Part shown: positions 15,989 to 23,895 of the stretch, piece after piece
Layout: every line of letters begins with the position of its first letter
How positions within the stretch are numbered: position 1 is the stretch's first letter
Assembly (NCBI GenBank): GCA_021108215.1
Contig: JAIORK010000005.1
Span: forward strand, 1-36,689
Source: a bacterium
GTDB lineage: Bacteria > Oederibacteriota > JAAXVQ01 > JAUVAV01
DNA length: 36,689 nt
Direction of reading: 5' to 3'
The notes under the pieces: model-generated
What the model saw: the letters and a program-made list of their open reading frames with translations, nothing else
Database searches by the model: none
Told to the model about the DNA's origin: nothing
Position numbers and translations under genes: made by a program

Positions 15989-17031
15989 AGTGCGATAAAC
16001 GGCAACAAAAAATTAGTCGATATGTTTTACAAATACTGTCGCCGAAAGAGATGTCGGAGCTGGAGGCGCATTTGAGTCGCTGTCCGGCCTGTTGGGGGCA
16101 ATTGGAACAGGAAAAGGCAATTCAGAATGCGATCAATGGCATGGGTTCTGTTTCTGCGCCGGATGGGTTTAATCAGGCTGTTTGGCGAAAAATCAATACA
16201 CCTGTCTACACACCTGAATTGAAAAATAGGTTTAAATGGCTGCCCGTGACTGCCGGCGCGATGGCGCTGGCAACTGCGGTATTTGCAGTGGTGGCTTACC
16301 GGGTATTCATTTCACCCCAGGTGCGGCCGGTTGAATCCAAGACGGTTGTTTCCCTGGAAAAGGGAACGGTGCAGTCTGCGGACGCGGTTTTTTGTGAAGG
16401 GGTTGCGGCAAAAACCATTGTGGGTGAAAAGATTGAAAAAAAAATAAAAATAACCAAACAATTCCTTCCAAAAGAAGACGTGAAAATAGAGGTGACTGCC
16501 GCTGAACAAATTCGGATTGATTCATCCACGGTGGTGCTTACACCTGGCGTACCGGTTGCGGGAAGTTTTGTAAGAGGACCGGCCAAAGATGCGCGTACTG
16601 ACCAAACGGGGAAACCTGCGTTTCAAAGGCCGGAGAAGTTATCACATCAACCGGCAGGATCGATACCCGCATCCGAACCAATAAGGCGCAGCGCAGCAAG
16701 TAGCGGGACACCGCAAATTGCCGATAGTGCAACGTTGGTATCGGCGATTCGCCACGTACGGATTTATAATAATAAAATACATAGCAACCGTGGAGAAAAA
16801 GTCAGACTGGAATTTACCATGGTCTTACCCGGCCGCGTATCAGCCGGAGTTTTTTCTAAAGAAGGGCGTTTGGTAAAAGATCTTATGGACCGGCAGCTTG
16901 CGTCGGGAGAACAGCATCTCGAATGGGATGGCACAGACCGGCACGGACAGAAAAGCGCCAGCGGTATTTATATACTGGTTCTAAGTGGTGATATTGAAAC
17001 CCGCCGGTTTAAACTGGTGGTCGTGAAGTAG
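15985..17031 (+). CDS. Transmembrane anti-sigma factor with ZAS zinc finger and FlgD-like extracytoplasmic domain
   Basis: The 348-residue protein has a cytoplasmic ZAS (zf-HC2) motif: Cys3, His29, Cys33 and Cys36 in HLSRCPAC. This fits binding and inhibition of the coupled ECF sigma factor. A single membrane helix spans about 85-109. The extracytoplasmic part has a Lys/Val-rich stretch, a Pro/Ser/Ala linker (about 195-250) and a C-terminal FlgD-Ig-like domain (about 255-348) with AGVFSKEGRLVKD, EWDGTDRHGQ, SGIYILVLS and the end FKLVVVK. The two secreted propeller proteins end in the same type of domain. FlgD-like domains are not the usual sensor part of anti-sigma factors. No site-1 protease gene is in the window. 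Confidence 0.87.
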   Translation: MKCDKRQQKISRYVLQILSPKEMSELEAHLSRCPACWGQLEQEKAIQNAINGMGSVSAPDGFNQAVWRKINTPVYTPELKNRFKWLPVTAGAMALATAVFAVVAYRVFISPQVRPVESKTVVSLEKGTVQSADAVFCEGVAAKTIVGEKIEKKIKITKQFLPKEDVKIEVTAAEQIRIDSSTVVLTPGVPVAGSFVRGPAKDARTDQTGKPAFQRPEKLSHQPAGSIPASEPIRRSAASSGTPQIADSATLVSAIRHVRIYNNKIHSNRGEKVRLEFTMVLPGRVSAGVFSKEGRLVKDLMDRQLASGEQHLEWDGTDRHGQKSASGIYILVLSGDIETRRFKLVVVK

Positions 17032-17436
17032 GTTTGCTGCGGAAGTTGTCATCTCCCGCAAAGAATCCAATCAGTTGTGCTCGTCGCAAAGTCCCGTGCT
17101 TTCGATCAGGGAATTGAATAAAAGGAAGCGTGCCCCTCCGGTTAATCTGCAAACATATTTCTCCGAATATCCGGGTACTCATCTTAATAGCTCGACCTGG
17201 CTATTGTGTGGTTTTTGCAGCATCACATGGGCCGGACCTTTGTGCATTGTTTCTCTTTTTTGCTGTAAAGGGTCCTTCTGAATAGTACGGGGACGTGAAA
17301 ATAACAGCCTACAATGATCCGCCGGGCTGCTAAAGAGCCGGCCAGGCCATACCCATGCAGCGCATTCATTCAACAATACACAAAAGTCTGATCACAACGT
17401 ACAAAGAATCCGGATTTTCATGTTTTTTCGGAGAGA
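17032..17436. other. Intergenic gap between convergent genes, no clear content
   Basis: About 400 bp separate the anti-sigma gene from the convergent minus-strand membrane gene. I see a small dyad, AATAGC (17186-17191) with GCTATT (17200-17205), and a 10-bp palindrome AATCCGGATT near 17408, neither followed by a strong T run. A 68-codon open frame (17075-17281) has no ribosome site and no recognisable features. No RNA gene is evident. Confidence 0.5.
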
Positions 17437-19416
17437 TTATTTCAACTCATGGATTAATTGAATGGCATCCATCCAGGCAGGCCAGGCTTTAAGCGCTTTT
17501 TGTGCCCATTGATAGGCTTCCCTACGGCGGTGGGGATCAGATTTGATTGTTTCCGCCAGCATGTAGGCGGTACGGGCGAACATTTTATTTCTACCGCGGG
17601 GGAAGTGTTTAAGCGCTTTGCGGAACATCTGTTCGGCATTTTGATATTGTTTGTTCTGCAGGGCCAAAACACCTAGATTGTACCAGGCACCGGAGTGGTT
17701 CGGTGCGCGGTCAATGACCGCTTGGAATGCCTGTTCAGCAAGTTTTGGGTCATTGGTTTTTAAATAAAGCTCCCCCATAAAGAAGCGGGGTAAAAATGCT
17801 TGCGAAGTAATTTCCGCCGCCCGTTTCGCTTCCTGCAATGCCAATACCGGTCTGGCAGGGTTGAAATACGGTGATTTCTTGGGGTCGATGGCATAGTATT
17901 GGAAAAATTTAAGCAAGGAGTCATTTTGAGGGTCCTTGCGAACATATAAAAGGCAATTGTCATCCCAGTAGACCAGCGCCCATTTTCCGGATTTCCAGAG
18001 TGCCTGATAAAGTTTGATGTCATTTTTCGGCGAGATCAGGATTCCCTGAATATTATGGTGATCTAATAAGGGGATACAATGCCGGGGATCACCCCAGATC
18101 ATTTTCCTGTAATCGGAATAAAGTTTTTCCCCGAAAGAGGGGAACCGGCCGTCAATAAAAATTTGGATCCTGCCATGTGTCATCCAACCGGTATAACCGC
18201 CCCAGATGTCATGGGTCAACAAACGTCCCTGGATCGGATGTTTCAGCAACCAGTCCAATCCCCGGGCAGGGTACATGTGGGTCATTTCCCCGAACCGGAA
18301 AGCGCGGCCTGTCAGTGCGGCAACACCGAGTAGTATTATGACAAGCGCACTCCCTGCCAGTAAGGCCCGGTTACGAAAAATGCCGGAGAGCTTTTGCATG
18401 GGAAACATGCGCTGCCAAAGAAACCGGAGATTGGCTGCCAAAGGCGGCATGGCGGCAATAAGAAAAAGCGGCATATTGCGATACGACTTTATGGCTAAAT
18501 AAGAGAAAGCCGCCATGGGAATGAGGTCGACCAAACGTGTTTTACGGATGGCCGCCAATTGGCTGAACCAGACGGCTCCCAGGATAAAAAAGAAAAAAGG
18601 CTCCTGCGCAAATTTCGGCGGTGCCCACTCAGTAAGGAATTTCATGAAATCATGACTGCTGGTTGTCGTAATAACAAAATGATAGATGGAAAATCCAATC
18701 GGGTTGAGCGCGCCGGCCAGTAAAGTCACGCTTGATATCATGCCGATATGCAGCAGACGTTTGCGAAACTGCGGTTGACGGGTCCGCCAATAGTGGAAAA
18801 GGTCATCTAGAAATTGGGCACCTAAAAACCCGAAAATAACCACAAATCCCGGGTGACAATTCGCCCAGGGAATGGTGAGCAGCGGGATGATCCAAAGGCG
18901 CCGGGCAGATGCCTGTGTCTGTTCGGCCCGGGCATTCCGGTATTGGTCGAGTAAGATCAAGATGAAGGGCAGCAGCAGGTAGGTGATAACATAGGGGCGT
19001 TCAGGCATAATACGGTTCATGGGTGCCAAAACAGTCAGACCCAACAGCAGGGCGGTCAGACCCAGGTTTCGCCAGCGGGAATAAATCAGCCGGCCAAGAA
19101 AGAAAAGCGCCGCAGTCATGGCAATTGCTTTGAGGATGATTAAAAGGTTATACCCGCCGAGTTGATATGTCAGATAGATACCCGCACGGAACAGAACTTC
19201 AACCCGTTCCAGCGGTTTGTCCGGGATTGTATATCCAAAGGGTTCTTTATCTACCTGGAAGTGGTTTTCCACCCAAAAGCGGCCGTCGCGCAGGTGGATA
19301 TAGACATCCGGGTCCCCCAAGGGATGGATGAGCAGGCCAATTGCCAGCAGCAGCAGGGAGATGACGAATATACGTGTTGGCCACGTAAGATTTTGGGGTT
19401 GAGGCACAGGCTCCAA
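17437..19416 (-). CDS. Polytopic membrane protein with C-terminal TPRs (GT-C-like)
   Basis: The 659-residue protein has about ten hydrophobic helices between residues 15 and 370, an extracytoplasmic region and C-terminal TPR units (about 545-659, for example AWYNLGVLALQNKQYQNAEQMFRKAL). The first loop carries DPDVYIHLRDGRFWVE followed by a basic-proline segment, in the place where GT-C glycosyltransferases keep an acidic motif. WANCHPGFVV further on is a recurrent signature of large uncharacterised membrane families. I call it GT-C-like without a substrate. The TTG start at 19416 is preceded by AGGAG (19425-19429) with eight bases spacing; upstream in-frame TTG at 19464 is less likely. It is the only minus-strand gene in the window. 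Confidence 0.65.
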   Translation of the reverse strand: MEPVPQPQNLTWPTRIFVISLLLLAIGLLIHPLGDPDVYIHLRDGRFWVENHFQVDKEPFGYTIPDKPLERVEVLFRAGIYLTYQLGGYNLLIILKAIAMTAALFFLGRLIYSRWRNLGLTALLLGLTVLAPMNRIMPERPYVITYLLLPFILILLDQYRNARAEQTQASARRLWIIPLLTIPWANCHPGFVVIFGFLGAQFLDDLFHYWRTRQPQFRKRLLHIGMISSVTLLAGALNPIGFSIYHFVITTTSSHDFMKFLTEWAPPKFAQEPFFFFILGAVWFSQLAAIRKTRLVDLIPMAAFSYLAIKSYRNMPLFLIAAMPPLAANLRFLWQRMFPMQKLSGIFRNRALLAGSALVIILLGVAALTGRAFRFGEMTHMYPARGLDWLLKHPIQGRLLTHDIWGGYTGWMTHGRIQIFIDGRFPSFGEKLYSDYRKMIWGDPRHCIPLLDHHNIQGILISPKNDIKLYQALWKSGKWALVYWDDNCLLYVRKDPQNDSLLKFFQYYAIDPKKSPYFNPARPVLALQEAKRAAEITSQAFLPRFFMGELYLKTNDPKLAEQAFQAVIDRAPNHSGAWYNLGVLALQNKQYQNAEQMFRKALKHFPRGRNKMFARTAYMLAETIKSDPHRRREAYQWAQKALKAWPAWMDAIQLIHELK

Positions 19417-19449
19417 TGGTAATACTCCTAAACAATTTTTCCAGTTTAG

Positions 19450-19478
19450 CCAATACCATAGCAAATAATATCGTGCAA
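19450..19478 (-). promoter_or_regulatory. Candidate promoter for the minus-strand membrane protein
   Basis: On the minus strand, TTGCAC (19478-19473), a 17-base spacer and TATTGG (19455-19450) precede the gene. The start would fall near 19443, giving a leader of about 27 bases that contains AGGAG. Confidence 0.4.
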
Positions 19479-19480
19479 TG

Positions 19481-19508
19481 CACCTGTATACTTGCAGGTG
19501 GGGGGGGG
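19481..19508. promoter_or_regulatory. Dyad plus nine-G tract upstream of the minus-strand promoter
   Basis: CACCTG (19481-19486) and CAGGTG (19495-19500) form a dyad with an 8-base centre, directly upstream of the candidate -35. It runs into a tract of nine G (19500-19508). The dyad is operator-like, and the homopolymer is a potential slippage site. Confidence 0.45.
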
Positions 19509-19561
19509 ATGTTTCGGTCTTTAGATGTCGGCTTTAAGGGGAAAAAATATATATCCTGTGT

Positions 19562-19705
19562 AAGCATTCCCGGTAAGTATTAATTTTGTTCATTCGAAAA
19601 TGAAAATCCGTATGATTCACAGTAAATGCTGTTTGACGAATAGTTGTGCTTATCTCTTTATATCGTATCTCGTATGAACAAAATTAATACTTACCGGGAA
19701 TGCTT
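19562..19705. repeat. 144-bp element with perfect 32-bp inverted repeats and an internal promoter
   Basis: The arms 19562-19593 and 19674-19705 are exact reverse complements over 32 bp, enclosing an 80-bp centre. No short direct duplication is visible outside the arms. The element lies between a minus-strand membrane gene and the plus-strand glycan locus, in a 458-bp divergent region. A promoter-like pair inside the centre points right (19633-19662). The structure would fit an invertible promoter, a MITE-like element or a transcribed hairpin; no recombinase or transposase is adjacent. Confidence 0.85.
19633..19662 (+). promoter_or_regulatory. Promoter-like sequence inside the inverted-repeat element
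   Basis: TTGACG (19633-19638), an 18-base spacer and TTTATA (19657-19662), directed toward the SDR gene at 19875. Inversion of the element would turn it toward the minus-strand gene. Confidence 0.45.
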
Positions 19706-19813
19706 GTACCGGACTTGAATCCACTGCCATAGAATTAATCCGGTGTCGGCTGCTGTGAGTAACATGCTTAGGAAGAAAAGAGACAAAAAAAATATCGAAT
19801 CGGTCGTGAATTA

Positions 19814-19822
19814 TGCTATAAA
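19814..19822 (+). promoter_or_regulatory. Extended -10 promoter for the glycan locus
   Basis: TGC-TATAAA (19814-19822) with A-rich upstream DNA gives a start near 19829 and a leader of about 46 bases ending in AGGAG before the ATG at 19875. The -35 is poor, as is common for extended -10 promoters. Confidence 0.45.
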
Positions 19823-19874
19823 AATAGGAGTTTTCAGTTGGAAATATGAATAAAATCATCCTAGGAGTAAATAC

Positions 19875-20837
19875 ATGCGAATATTAGTTGCCGGTGGTGC
19901 CGGTTTCATTGGATCTCATCTGTGCGAGCGTCTTTTACAGATGAAGCATGACGTGATTGCTTTGGATAATTTGAAAACCGGATCCATGGCAAATATCCGG
20001 GAAGCTCAAAAATCCAAGCGTTTCCAATTTATAAAAGGAGATGTCCGTACCCCGCTGCGGATTAAGGTTGATTATATTTTTAATTTGGCATCTTATGCCT
20101 CGCCGCCCTATTATCAAAAATGGTCGATTGAGACTCTGATGAGTAACGCGCTGGGCGGTTATCATTTGCTGGAGTTGGCCAGGCAGCAAAAAGCGAAATA
20201 TCTTTTCGCCAGTACCTCCGAGATATACGGCGATCCGCTCAAACATCCCCAGCAAGAGACGGATTGGGGCAATGTGAACCCCAATGGTATTCGGGCATGC
20301 TACGATGAGGCTAAGCGTTTTGGTGAGGCCATTACAATGGAGTTTTATAGAAAGCATAAGTTAAATGCGCGGATTGTTCGGATATTCAATACCTACGGAC
20401 CCCGGCTGCAAAAAGACGACGGCCGGGTGGTTTCTAATTTTATCAATCAGGCTTTGGCCGGGAAACCCCTGACGATTTACGGGGATGGAAAACAAACACG
20501 CAGCTTTTGTTTTGTTACTGATTTGGTCGATGGGATTGTTCGGGTGGCATTTAAACCGCGGACAAACGGTCAGGTATTCAATTTGGGAAATCCAAATGAG
20601 TTCACGATTGCTGAGGCTGCGGATATGGTTGAGGAGTTAATCGGGAAGTCCCTGACCACTATTAAAAAACCATTGCCGCAAGACGATCCGCGAAGACGGC
20701 GTCCGGATATTTCCAAGGCACACCGGATTTTGGGATGGGCACCGAAAATTCCGCTCCGTGAAGGTCTTATCAAAACAATCGAGTGGTATCGGCTGGAACG
20801 GAACAAAGGAAAAAACAAAAAACGCTCATCCAAATAA
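19875..20837 (+). CDS. uxs: NAD-dependent SDR, UDP-glucuronate decarboxylase (UXS)-like
   Basis: The 320-residue extended SDR has the NAD-binding motif GGAGFIGS (7-14), the catalytic STS (113-115) and YxxxK (Tyr143, Lys147). Several UXS hallmarks are present: LASYASPPYYQKW, STSEIYGDPLKHPQ, GNVNPNGIRACYDEAKR, RIFNTYGPR and DGRVVSNFINQAL. UXS converts UDP-glucuronate to UDP-xylose, which would supply pentose for the surface glycan; related 4,6-dehydratases and epimerases cannot be fully excluded. CTAGGAG lies about 6 bases before the ATG. It is the first gene of the locus, and the next gene starts about 35 bases after its stop. Confidence 0.88.
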   Translation: MRILVAGGAGFIGSHLCERLLQMKHDVIALDNLKTGSMANIREAQKSKRFQFIKGDVRTPLRIKVDYIFNLASYASPPYYQKWSIETLMSNALGGYHLLELARQQKAKYLFASTSEIYGDPLKHPQQETDWGNVNPNGIRACYDEAKRFGEAITMEFYRKHKLNARIVRIFNTYGPRLQKDDGRVVSNFINQALAGKPLTIYGDGKQTRSFCFVTDLVDGIVRVAFKPRTNGQVFNLGNPNEFTIAEAADMVEELIGKSLTTIKKPLPQDDPRRRRPDISKAHRILGWAPKIPLREGLIKTIEWYRLERNKGKNKKRSSK

Positions 20838-20872
20838 GGTGTTCGGTTGTGATGATTTGGAGGGAACGCGAC

Positions 20873-21979
20873 GTGCGATTCAGGACTGATTGCCGCCATT
20901 GGCGGGGGGACAAACCGTGTGTTCAAAATCGTTTGTGCGAAGGCTGCCAGGCATTTGAAAAGTTGGGCCCGCGAATATTGATCATTAAACTGGGCGCACG
21001 CGGGGATGTTCTGCGAACCACGCCTTTGATTGAAGGTCTCAGAAAAAAATATCCTGATGCCAATATAACCTGGTTGACGGCACCTGAATCAGTTGAAATA
21101 CTTTACCAGCTCCCGGGCGTCGACCGTCTCATTGCCTTGGATGCCGGCAGCGTCATGGAAATGCTTTCCAGGACATTTGAATATTGTATCTGTCTTGACA
21201 AAGAACCCTGGGCCACAGGTCTGGCTGAAAAAATTCAGGCCACGCAAAAATTCGGCTGGGGCATGGCACCTGACGGTGTGGGGACACCCCGGGCGTTTAA
21301 TCCGGAAGCCGGGTATTCATTGGCACTGGGCGTGAGCGATGATCTGAAATTTCGTCAAAATCAGAAAAGTTATATGGAAATTATTTTTGAAGCCGTTGGG
21401 TTGAAATACGCGCAAGAACCCTATCAGCTTATTTTGACTGACGCTGACCGGCAAAAGTGCCGGGAGTTTTTAAAGCACCAAAATTTAGATAAAAGCCGTC
21501 CCATTTTAGGTCTTTTCACCGGCTGCGGACCGGCCTTTGAAAGAAAACGTTGGACGGAAAATAATTTTGCCCAATTGATCCGTCGGGTTAAGCAAGAACA
21601 CGACGTGGAGATACTCTTGCTGGGGGGACATGCAGAAAGAGAGATCAATCAGCGGATCAAAGTTATGGCCGGGGAAAAAGTAATGGACACGTACGGCGAG
21701 CATACTTTGCGGGAATTTGCCGGATTTATTGAAGCGTGTCATACAGTGGTTACCGGAGATACATTGGCCTTGCATATAGCATTGGCCATGCAACGTCCGA
21801 CGGTTTGTCTTTTTGGACCTACGTGTCATCAGGAAATTGATATGTTTGGCTTGGGCGAGAAAATTGTTTCAACACTGGACTGCTCGCCGTGTTATCAAAA
21901 GACGTGTGATAAAAAACCGACCTGTATGGAAACCCTTTCAGTCAATCAGGTCCGGCAGGCATTGGGGAAATTATGGTAG
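20873..21979 (+). CDS. Glycosyltransferase family 9 (heptosyltransferase-like) with N-terminal Cys cluster
   Basis: The 368-residue protein has the GT9 fold: ILIIKLGARGDVLRTTPLIEGLRKKYP at the N-terminal lobe, then LFTGCGPAFERKRWTENNFAQLI, ILLLGGHAEREIN, and VVTGDTLALHIALAMQRPTVCLFGPT with the conserved sugar-nucleotide pocket. It should add a heptose or similar sugar to a lipid-linked core. Four cysteines sit before the fold (Cys7, 16, 22, 25 in the chosen numbering), and a Cys-rich tail follows (CSPCYQKTCDKKPTC), suggesting a bound metal. I chose the GTG at 20873 because GGAGGG lies about 8 bases before it; the frame is open upstream into the SDR gene. Confidence 0.85.
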   Translation: MRFRTDCRHWRGDKPCVQNRLCEGCQAFEKLGPRILIIKLGARGDVLRTTPLIEGLRKKYPDANITWLTAPESVEILYQLPGVDRLIALDAGSVMEMLSRTFEYCICLDKEPWATGLAEKIQATQKFGWGMAPDGVGTPRAFNPEAGYSLALGVSDDLKFRQNQKSYMEIIFEAVGLKYAQEPYQLILTDADRQKCREFLKHQNLDKSRPILGLFTGCGPAFERKRWTENNFAQLIRRVKQEHDVEILLLGGHAEREINQRIKVMAGEKVMDTYGEHTLREFAGFIEACHTVVTGDTLALHIALAMQRPTVCLFGPTCHQEIDMFGLGEKIVSTLDCSPCYQKTCDKKPTCMETLSVNQVRQALGKLW

Positions 21980-22794
21980 CCGCTGTTGGGAAGAAACCCG
22001 CGCAACCCAAGGCAGCAAAGCGTTCCATGACTAAAAAACATCCTCATGTGTTTGTTATGATACCCACCTATAATGAAAAGGCAAATATTATCCGCTTGCT
22101 TGAAAATATTGAGGCACTTGGAATTCCCAACCTTGCAATTGTCGTTGTCGATGATTGTTCGCCGGATGGGACCGGAAAATTGGTGGACCGGTTTGCGAAA
22201 AAGAAGAAAAACATCCATGCGGTCCACCGGGTGCATGAACGGGGGCGGGGGACGGCGGGTATCGCCGGTTTTAAGTATGCCCTGGCACATAAGGCGGACA
22301 TGGTGATTGAGATGGATGCGGATTTTTCACATCATCCGCGTTATATACCGGATATGATTAAGGCGGCCAAGCAGTGTGATGTTGTGGTGGGCTCGCGTTT
22401 TGTTCAGGGAGGCCGGGACCTTGACCGGGGAATGAGCCGGCATTTGATCACCCGCATGGCGAATTTTTATATTCGCCGGGTTTTGAAAATCACCGATGTC
22501 CATGATTGTACCTCCGGCTACCGGCTTTTTAAGCGCAGTGTGCTGGAAAGCATCAAGATGGACAATACGGTTTCTCTTGGACCTTCAATTGTGCAGGAAC
22601 TTCTTTATAAGGCCACCCAGAAAGGGTATCGCGCCAAAGAAATCCCCATTGTGTTTGTTGATCGCCGGGAAGGAAAATCAACATTTAACTGGCGCATCAT
22701 GGTACAGAGTTTTTTAATGACATTGATTTTAAAATTTCTTTTCTCCAGTCTGCGGCGAGTCGAGATTCATGAAAAAAAATCAAAAAACCAATAA
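21973..22794 (+). CDS. Glycosyltransferase family 2, polyprenol-phosphate mannosyltransferase-like
   Basis: The 273-residue enzyme resembles Dpm1-type polyprenol monophosphomannose synthases. It has FVMIPTYNEKANI, VVVDDCSPDGTG (Asp60-Asp61), EMDADFSHHP with the DxD motif (115-117), VVGSRFVQGG and HDCTSGYRLFKR. The end lacks large membrane domains but has one hydrophobic stretch (SFLMTLILKFLFSSL). Such enzymes load a sugar onto a lipid carrier, which then serves membrane GT-C transferases; three GT-C-like proteins lie downstream. The ATG at 21973 overlaps the GT9 stop by seven bases. A later start at 22027 is possible since the first 18 residues are a variable basic tail. Confidence 0.88.
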   Translation: MVAAVGKKPAQPKAAKRSMTKKHPHVFVMIPTYNEKANIIRLLENIEALGIPNLAIVVVDDCSPDGTGKLVDRFAKKKKNIHAVHRVHERGRGTAGIAGFKYALAHKADMVIEMDADFSHHPRYIPDMIKAAKQCDVVVGSRFVQGGRDLDRGMSRHLITRMANFYIRRVLKITDVHDCTSGYRLFKRSVLESIKMDNTVSLGPSIVQELLYKATQKGYRAKEIPIVFVDRREGKSTFNWRIMVQSFLMTLILKFLFSSLRRVEIHEKKSKNQ

Positions 22795-23707
22795 ATCAGA
22801 GACACCCAACCCCTATCGTGCTAGCGCGAACATGATGGACGTAAGTCCATCGGTGAAGCGAGGGAAAATATCGCCGGAGGCGAACATCTCTCGACAAACA
22901 TACCACGGGCGTAAGCCCGTGAATGTTTATCCGCAGGGATTTGTGTTCGGGCAGGGTGAGGCCGATCCCAAGGCGCTTTCTTTGTCCGGTCTGAAAATTG
23001 CCCGCGCGTTGCAGGCACTTGGGCCGGTGAAAGGGTGTGTGCTCGAATTGGGCTGCGGCGGCGGCCAGTACTTGCGCGCGTTGCAGCGCTACCGGCCGGA
23101 TCTGGAATTATTCGCAGTGGACCTTGATGCTCAGGCAGTGGCTGCAGTCAATACCATCCCGCAGGTTACCTGCATGCCTGCCGATGTAAGTGCGCTGCCT
23201 TTTGAGGACCACCAATTCCAAGCCGTGATGGGATTTGATATTCTAGAGCATGTGGATGATCCCGGAAAAGTATTACGCGAGGCGGTCAGAGTGTTGCAGC
23301 CCGGCGGTCTGCTGCATCTTTACGTGCCTTGTGAGGGGAATCCGGGTACGGTTTATGTAAAAAAAGGGCATGCCTGCAAAGCCGAATTTGGCGGGCATCA
23401 GCAGCAATACACAACAGATGGTTTGGCGGCATTGATTGAAAAAAATGGTTTTGATCGTGTTGAAATACGTTATGCCGATTATTGGCTGACACAGCAATTT
23501 GATTATGCTTTTTTTAGCCGGTTGGCGAAAAGCGCCCATCCGGAATCACTCTGGGCGGCGCAAGCGCTGCGTCAAGGCGGGGGCTTGCAGGGCTGGGTGC
23601 TCCGACAGATTCGGCGAGCGCTTTCCGTACTGGCCTGGCTGGAAGGGACACTGCGTACAGGTCCGCAGGGTGCCATGGGGGTGCATGTGACAGCCAGGAA
23701 GAGATGA
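22769..23707 (+). CDS. Class I SAM-dependent methyltransferase with repeat-derived N-terminus
   Basis: The 312-residue protein carries VLELGCGGGQYL (91-102), the acidic Asp118 (AVDLD), LPFEDHQFQAVMGFDILEHVDDP (143-165) and VLQPGGLLHLYVP. A C-terminal domain of unknown role contains YWLTQQFDYAFF. The first 50 or so residues are encoded by DNA packed with three palindromes (22835-22921) and look unrelated to the family, so the true start could be later, for example the GTG at 22919. As written, the ATG at 22769 overlaps the GT2 gene by 26 bases. It probably methylates a sugar or lipid in this locus; the substrate is not deducible. Confidence 0.8.
   Translation: MKKNQKTNKSETPNPYRASANMMDVSPSVKRGKISPEANISRQTYHGRKPVNVYPQGFVFGQGEADPKALSLSGLKIARALQALGPVKGCVLELGCGGGQYLRALQRYRPDLELFAVDLDAQAVAAVNTIPQVTCMPADVSALPFEDHQFQAVMGFDILEHVDDPGKVLREAVRVLQPGGLLHLYVPCEGNPGTVYVKKGHACKAEFGGHQQQYTTDGLAALIEKNGFDRVEIRYADYWLTQQFDYAFFSRLAKSAHPESLWAAQALRQGGGLQGWVLRQIRRALSVLAWLEGTLRTGPQGAMGVHVTARKR
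22835..22921. repeat. Three REP-like palindromes inside a methyltransferase reading frame
   Basis: ATGGAC-GTAA-GTCCAT (22835-22850), TCGCC-GGA-GGCGA (22871-22883) and CACGGGC-GTAA-GCCCGTG (22904-22921). Two have the same GTAA loop. Such repeated hairpins resemble REP elements, and a truncated RAYT transposase lies 1 kb downstream. The insertion keeps the reading frame open. Confidence 0.7.
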
Positions 23708-23751
23708 ATAATTTGGTATTTTTGTCATGCCGTCCGGCAGTCCCAAAGGCG

Positions 23752-23780
23752 TTGACATTTGATTTTTGAATAAAAATAAT
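23752..23780 (+). promoter_or_regulatory. Near-consensus promoter upstream of the RAYT remnant
   Basis: TTGACA (23752-23757), a 17-base spacer and AATAAT (23775-23780). It is the closest match to the sigma-70 consensus in the window. It could drive the transposase remnant or the radical SAM gene beyond it. Confidence 0.5.
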
Positions 23781-23796
23781 TATATATAACATATTT

Positions 23797-23819
23797 ACGA
23801 TAATCGTTTATTAAACGAT
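23797..23819. promoter_or_regulatory. Overlapping palindromes downstream of the 23752 promoter
   Basis: ACGAT-A-ATCGT (23797-23807) overlaps ATCGTTTATTAAACGAT (23803-23819). Both are perfect odd palindromes and share the CGATAA half-site. Placed just after the presumed transcription start, they look like an operator or a small mRNA hairpin. Confidence 0.4.
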
Positions 23820-23895
23820 AACGGTAAAATAAAAGACAATGATGCACATGAGGTCGGCGTGTTGGATGCCATAGCGGAAGGACGAAATAATAGAA

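Noticed and set aside
17075-17281. 68-codon frame in the convergent gap
   Set aside because: No ribosome site, no domain and irregular composition; length is within chance expectation.
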